A stretch of 64,000 nucleotides of DNA from Bondarzewia mesenterica (lineage: Eukaryota; Basidiomycota; Agaricomycetes; Russulales; Bondarzewiaceae), in NCBI GenBank assembly GCA_004802705.1, contig SGPL01000091.1, positions 16,220 to 80,219 on the forward strand, in the 5' to 3' direction. Position numbers and translations under genes: made by a program. The notes beneath the pieces were generated by a model. The model was not told the DNA's origin. It saw nothing but the letters and a program-made list of their open reading frames with translations, and made no database searches. The stretch's first letter is position 1. Every line of letters starts with the position of its first letter. This document shows, piece after piece, positions 59,116-64,000 of the stretch.

Positions 59116-59661
59116 TGTCAGCGACAGGGGAGGAGAGATGATGAGTTGTGCAAGCTATTCTCTGGTAGTTATGAGGAAGAATGGTGTGCACTCGCCCTGA
59201 ACCGCGCAAGATTGAGTATTTGTTTATAAGGTGCTCAGTCGCGCCCTTCCTACCCAAACGGTCAGTGCATGTTTGTTCGCGCTTGAAGGATACGTTCCTG
59301 AGAGGCATATTGGGAAATCAGAGGGAACTGACCCACCCCGATGCGACCGCCATATCTAACAAATAATATTAGATTGTGCTCGGAGGGTCATATAAGTATT
59401 GTGTAAACGGCAGCATTGAATAATGAAGCCGAACCATGGGAATGTAGTACAAGGCGAGCTGAACATATTCCTCCAGGATGTTTTCACGATCAGAATCAGT
59501 GGATAGTAATTCTCTTCTGTGACGAAGTGGACGGGGTCTGCGTATGGCGCCTCTTGACATTGGAGAAGTCCTATGGCGCTCAAGTGCCAAAGGCTTGCGG
59601 AGATCCAATCATCGTGAAGTGTCGGTGAAAGATATGACCCGGTATCTGTTCTACAAGGTTT
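59116..59661. other. Upstream region of the desaturase, unresolved ORFs
   Basis: It presumably carries the desaturase promoter. ORFs on both strands (59356-59691) contain protein-like pieces but none can be tied to a family. Confidence 0.3.
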
Positions 59662-60511
59662 GCCAAGTTCGACTGGCAGGGGCAGTTTCACCAGTTTCGA
59701 TCATTTGGCGCCAGTGCCAAAGAAGACCCATGTACATCTGATTGAAGCCGTAACGCTCGACTGCAAGAATCAGGGTACAAGCGATACTGAATGCGAACCC
59801 TCGACCTTCTCAGTCCTGACGAGCTGCGATCGCGTCTGCCTCGCGGCCTCCGCCGCGTGGCTGATTATCATGACTTGCCCGGCAGGATGCTGAGTCCGAC
59901 CAGACGTGTTCTTAAACAGTAAAATGTGGCACTCGACGAAGCCGAATTGGACGAAGGAGCAGTAGAGCACATGCGCGTTCTGATGACAGTTCGTAATCAG
60001 CTGAGTTCTCGCAGATATTGCAGGTGTCAAGGTGAGATGGCGTACGTACCGTGGAAGGAAGCACAATTTCCGTCAATGGCAGCAAAAGATGACGGGAACG
60101 GACTAGGTGGTCCTGAGGGACCAGGGTTCGACCCGTCCCCAATCTGAACGCCGCTGACTGAAACTTACACGGTGAAAGATGAGGTCGACCTACGGCTGCA
60201 CGTCGAAGAAACGCCCATGGCGGATTCCGATGGGATGGGTTCGTGAGCACCGATCTGGTAGGCCGCAACGAACACGCGTACGGGAAACATCGCCTTCGTC
60301 GCTTTCGATTGACCCAGTCGATGTACCACGGCAACGACACGCTAACCTAGGGGCAACCATCGGCGCGTCTCGCGTACCTAGCGAACATATCCTCACCAGC
60401 CTGATGTGCGGGGGCGACGAAGATGTCTTCCAGAAACTCACCACCAGCGCGCACGAACCCATGACGTTTATGTCGAAGTTCCTCCAGTGGACTGATGATA
60501 CAAAACTGTGA
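59662..60511 (+). CDS. Unassigned gene, possibly decayed or mis-called
   Basis: One plus-strand frame holds several protein-like blocks: AKFDWQGQFHQFRSFG (from 59662), RTLDLLSPDELRSRL and VADYHDLPGRMLSPT (from 59794), ALDEAELDEGAVEHMRVLMT (from 59929), GLGGPEGPGFDPSP and DEVDLRLHVEETPMADS (from 60178). A phase-correct intron (about 60235-60317) then leads to a clean end, SRVPSEHILTSLMCGGDEDV and FLQWTDDTKL, at 60511. In-frame stops at about 59737, 59786, 59920 and 60145 separate the blocks; not all can be removed as introns. I do not recognise the family. A real gene with sequencing errors or a young pseudogene are both possible. Minus-strand ORFs over the same stretch are less convincing. 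Confidence 0.35.
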
Positions 60512-60612
60512 AGAGTTGCCCGAAGCACACCGAACCCAGATCGTCATCCTGTCTCAGGTAGCGAGCGTGCTACTAGGTTGTCGCCTTATGAATACATGTT
60601 GTGAGAGATAAT

Positions 60613-60722
60613 CTATGGAACGAGCAAACACGAGAACCAAGCTCAGTCGTCCGTCTCGTAGGAGGGAATAAAATGACTAGATTGGCTGTACCTATGGAAC
60701 GAGCAAACACGAGAACCAAGCT
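60613..60722. repeat. 31-bp direct repeat, two copies
   Basis: The same 31-bp unit (starting CTATGGAACGAGCAAACACG) occurs at 60613-60643 and 60692-60722, 79 bp apart, without mismatch. It lies between the unassigned gene and the truncated FMP52-like fragment. Such a pair could mark an excision or recombination scar. Confidence 0.7.
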
Positions 60723-60785
60723 ACGAGTAGCAGTAACATCAGGAAAACTACAAAATAACTTTTGTACTTATGACACTTTATGAGC

Positions 60786-61028
60786 TTATTTGTAACCAAT
60801 TTGTAACTTACTCACTTGTTCAAGCTTGCCGTCAGCGCCGCTCGGCAACTGCTCAGGAGGTGTGACGCGCCGCCCGGCCTCACCGACGCGGGTGAAGTGC
60901 GGTGAGGCGAGCAGCTCGCGCAGGAGGTGTTTTCCGGTCGCGCCTGTTGCGCCTATGAGGAGTGCGGATTGGCCTGACGCGCGGCGGCGGGCAATGTCGT
61001 CATAAATATGTTGAGTGACTAAGACCAT
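60786..61028 (-). pseudogene. 5' fragment of an FMP52-like NAD(P)-binding oxidoreductase
   Basis: The reading frame 61028-60826 contains SALLIGATGATGKHLLRELL and SPHFTRVGEAGRRVTPPEQL, the N-terminal Rossmann segment of Fmp52/HTATIP2-like proteins (glycine motif GATGATG). It stops being family-like after GADGKLEQ, where a donor-like GTGAGT sits; nothing downstream resembles the remaining 150 or so residues. The usual Met before SALLIG is replaced by Gln, with an unrelated N-terminal leader from ATG 61028. Its GC-rich codons differ from the flanks. It is probably a relic or a transposed first exon. Fmp52 itself is a mitochondrial outer-membrane protein. Confidence 0.55.
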
Positions 61029-62337
61029 GAGGACTCTTTCTTACCTGCCATTGGAGAATTGGACGTGGGATGAAGTACAGAAAGGATAGGGGCTATTGTC
61101 AGTGCAGACGGTATATGTTGCTGATCAAGCAAGGTTTTTGCGGGAGTTTTTGAGGAACGGGCTGACTGACCATGGTTGACGTTGCCTCCTCGGCCGTCAA
61201 TTTCAGTTAACTCGCTAAAGTGACGCGTTCTATTCACATGTTCATTTGTCAGCGATAAGGCTCTCCTTTGTCCGCTGTCGATCATCCTGCAAGGCCGCAA
61301 ACCCGGGTCAAACATTGAATAACTTGATCCTCAAGTTGTAAGTAATCTGAGTATCCGAAAGTTACTGTACGACAAGATGGTGAGTGGAAGTATTATTGAC
61401 ATACGCATGACTATAAGGTCTATCAAAAGTCCCTCTGAGATCTATCGACTATGCGTAGACCACGGTGCAGCTGTCAGGTATAAGCAGCGAACGTCGCGTG
61501 TAGCGTTCCCGAGCCATTGCAACATGCTCGTATCGAAACCGTGGTCGGAAAAGATGTCGGCAGGTGTGCAATTGGCTTTCCCGCAAGACATAATTAAATG
61601 TAGCCCGCAAAACGAACGCGAGCAGGAGCTTCATGGTCTGACGTCTTGAAGATCAGTAACACTGAAAGCGAATTCGGCGCACCTCACAAACGAACAAATT
61701 TGCAACTGCAGCGCCCTTCAAGCAGCTTTAAGCGCCCTTGTTGCTCTCTGATTGATCGGCGTCGTCATCGACAGCGACGTCGACGGCTGTCGACGGTCTC
61801 CGCTGCCGAAACAGGCCGAAACAGGCCGAAACACCCAAACGAGCGTGTCTGCCGCTACCGTCACAAAGTGATCTCCTCTGATCTTCCTAGCCTCCTTCCT
61901 CATTTCCCTCTTCTTGAATTCTTTGATTATCTTCATACAGCGCATCTGCGGGACCTACTATCAAATACCTTACTCGGAAGAGTGCCAAAAGTATCCAGCG
62001 GTCCGAAAGGATTATATTTGCGCACGGCTAACGACAGAGAACGATTACAATAGGGTGAGAGCATCCTGTGATATTCTGTTCATGGGTGCACATCTTTGAG
62101 CCGTCAGTGATTCAACGCAAAATTCACAAAAGATAAGGGTGGTGCCGCGAAGTGGGGACTGAGACGATGGAGGGTTGGTAAGGGTGTGCGAAGAGCACGA
62201 AGAATTTATTTATTTAAAAAGAAACTCGTGCGTACATTTAAACCATGACACTGACTCTTCCCATCGACAAGCCCTTGAAGTCCATCGATAGACCATCTCA
62301 CGACATATCCTCATCAGCTTCCCGCTCTACCGCCCTC
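61029..62337. other. Intergenic region with short tandem repeats
   Basis: About 1.3 kb without a supported gene. It holds a tandem of a 10-bp unit (listed separately) and a GTCGACG-rich patch at about 61770-61795. ORFs at 61377-61649 and 61646-62053 lack family character. Confidence 0.4.
61804..61834. repeat. Tandem repeat of GGCCGAAACA
   Basis: Three nearly perfect copies of the 10-bp unit GGCCGAAACA in a row. Function not apparent. Confidence 0.7.
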
Positions 62338-63510
62338 TTACTTATCCGTTTTCCGACATGGACCACTACCCTTAACTTCGCTCTTCACCGCTGCACGACG
62401 CTGCTTCGGCTTTGGTTGCTGCTGGGATTTCGGAGCGTGCGAGTGCGTTCTCTCATGTTGTGTGCGCGCGTCCGCCCGCGAGAACGTCTTCCTGCACTTC
62501 TCTATCCGGGCGCTCTCCATTGTGGGCTTTGGTCGAACGTATGTGGTACCCGAAGTCTCGCTCCCTGTTGAACCCCTTCCTACACTTGGTACAGTAGTGC
62601 TGGGATAGCTCCTTTTTTTGTTTCTGGAACAGCCTCCGACAGTACTGGTATTGGGATGGTGTACTTACTGTCATGTGGGCATCTGGGAACTTGGCCCTCA
62701 TGCTGACAGCATGAGCGTGTCGAGGAGAGGTGCCACCGCGAGAAGAACGTCTTTGCGGCTGTTCACATCCGATTTATTCTTGTCACCAGGAGAGTCAGCT
62801 CCGTTGCTTGTGGATAGATGGCGGGATATCCCTCTTCAATTTCCTCCGTGACAGTATCCTGTCTCATTGAAGGAAGTAGGACATCCTCGTTATAGTCGTT
62901 ACTGTCCGTTCTTGACAACCAAGACCCCCCAGCTATGTCGCCTGATGATTAGGCCATATGGGCTGATGGAGAAGCCATATCCGCTGGTGTCAAAGGCTGG
63001 TGGTGGAGTTGGGTGTTTCAATTCATAAACGGATTCGAGAGGGGGTGGAGGTTAGTGGAGGTTAGTGGAAGAACGAACCAACGTCTGAATGACTCTGAGA
63101 CGAGGAGTATGGATGGTAGATGGGCGTGATGGGGTGGCACGCCTTCTACGTATGTTCTTTCAAGGGTGCGGGAATCTGTTGGAGAAAGGACAGATTCTCC
63201 CGATGGTCAATTTGGGGAAGGGGAGGCCGCCATGACGGCACGTAGTCTTCCAGTGAAAGACCGTCCCCAAGCATCCTGGCCGACAGGTTACGGGGCGACA
63301 GTATTTGCTGGCACACCAGCTTCCGTCCCCACGGAATTCGGCTCTTCGAGTGACGCGTAATCGTCCATCATTCTTGATGAAAGTGGGGGTGTCGTGCTGC
63401 TTGATGACGACGGCGACGACCAGCCGGAAGGTGAGACACCAACGAGCGAAGCCTTACCCGGGGACGAGTGCCAGGATCCATCTGTTGGCCAAAGCTGATT
63501 GAACACGTCT
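62338..63510 (-). CDS. C2H2 zinc-finger protein, exon structure unresolved
   Basis: The best part is at the 3' end: ATG 62701 (MRAKFPDAHMT), intron 62668-62613, then YCTKCRKGFNRERDFGYHIR, STKAHNGERP, and CRKTFSRADARTQHERTH with a Lys/Gln-rich tail to 62338. One base near 62510 must be dropped to link the two fingers. The second finger shows only one of its two Cys, so it may be degenerate. Upstream on the same strand, blocks such as SNDYNEDVLLPSMRQDTVTE (about 62850-62930), AFDTSGYGFSISPYGLIIR (about 62960-63010), LSLEDYVPSWRPPLP (about 63200-63260) and an Ser/Pro-rich block 63288-63506 look like coding exons of one larger regulator. I could not splice them all in phase. It is probably a transcription factor. 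Confidence 0.5.
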
Positions 63511-64000
63511 TGATTTTGGAGGCCAACATGGACAGCTGTGCCATCTTACAAACGGCGTAATCTGCGGGACCAGGCTGGTGGTTTTGTATGGCATGTACAT
63601 CTCATTAAAAGCTCAAACGTTGTAGGCGGTGATATTTTCCAAGGTGACGAGGTAGGTTCGCAGTGAGAATATGTATACGGTGGGTCGGAGGGCCGGCCAT
63701 TAATTTAAATGCTGCTGGTATTTGTACAGGCGGGCCCTTATTTTTTCCAGTCGAGTGGATAGGTTACCCCACCAATTGTCAACTCCGGTGGCGCCGCTGC
63801 AGCTTAGATGGCTCCGAGGGAGCCGATATCGATTGTCTCTCGCATGTAAGAATCTATTCTTGAATTTCTTTCTTTGACGGCAGCTTTCTTTTTTTTTTTT
63901 CAAGTCGGAGCGCATCCTCGACATCCATCAACATAACTTCGGCTGCGCGCCGTCGGCTTCTTCGATTCATGCAAACAAAAGGGCGTACCATCTATTCTCC
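63511..64000. other. Right edge, no supported gene
   Basis: A minus-strand frame beginning MLMDVEDALRLEKKK (about 63925) runs into a run of 12 A/T and could be a first exon of the zinc-finger gene. No splice path was found. Confidence 0.25.

Noticed and set aside
59356..59691. Minus-strand membrane-like ORF
   Set aside because: Contains hydrophobic words but no family match and competes with protein-like blocks on the plus strand; evidence is too weak to call.
60115..60140. tRNA-like T-arm (GGTTCGACCC)
   Set aside because: The flanking bases do not form a 5-bp T-stem and no A box, anticodon arm or acceptor stem fits upstream.

Overview
The window is nuclear DNA from a filamentous basidiomycete, most likely an Agaricomycete. 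Almost every gene is split by many short GT-AG introns of about 50-65 nt. Genes are dense and lie on both strands. The protein set is typical of mushrooms: a multi-domain Dicer, a KCH1-type potassium transporter, a Zn2Cys6 regulator and a delta-12-type desaturase. There is no rRNA, tRNA, CRISPR array or complete transposon that I can support. Exon models were built by hand from splice sites, reading phase and family resemblance; no search was run.

Layout. 0-8 kb: a ZNRD2-like zinc-ribbon protein (5' end outside the window), a disordered unknown protein, a Faf1-like ribosome biogenesis factor divergent from a small membrane protein, and an ankyrin-like conserved protein. 8-14 kb: an 18-exon Dicer-like gene with two intact RNase III domains and a helicase region that has lost its ATPase motifs. 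14-19 kb: COX7C, an inverted-repeat element, a small unknown gene and an aldehyde dehydrogenase. 20-32 kb: Zn2Cys6 factor, proteasome alpha2, 1-Cys peroxiredoxin, Ssu72 phosphatase, F-box protein, Tvp38 and a Loa1-like acyltransferase. 32-43 kb: trans-sulfuration PLP enzyme, a secreted double-psi barrel protein, Utp12, aspartyl aminopeptidase and Imp4; this part is sprinkled with single N calls. 43-47 kb: two ribonucleotide reductase small-subunit paralogues, head to head over a promoter with MluI-type cell-cycle boxes. 47-59 kb: GNAT acetyltransferase, Vma21, thioesterase, a Ser/Thr kinase, Alg8, Rbg1/DRG1, Kch1 and a desaturase. 59-64 kb: poorly resolved, with an unassigned gene, a 31-bp direct repeat, a 5' fragment of an FMP52-like gene and a C2H2 zinc-finger gene.

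Functional themes. Three SSU-processome factors (Faf1-like, Utp12, Imp4) fall within 40 kb, and Imp4 has a telobox-like promoter. Mitochondrial, redox, proteasome, glycosylation and secretory housekeeping genes fill most of the rest. The strongest biology is the ATPase-dead Dicer helicase and the divergent RNR2 pair. A technical theme matters to any user of this sequence: at least seven otherwise intact genes carry a single frameshift, nearly always in a homopolymer. This points to base-calling error rather than gene death.
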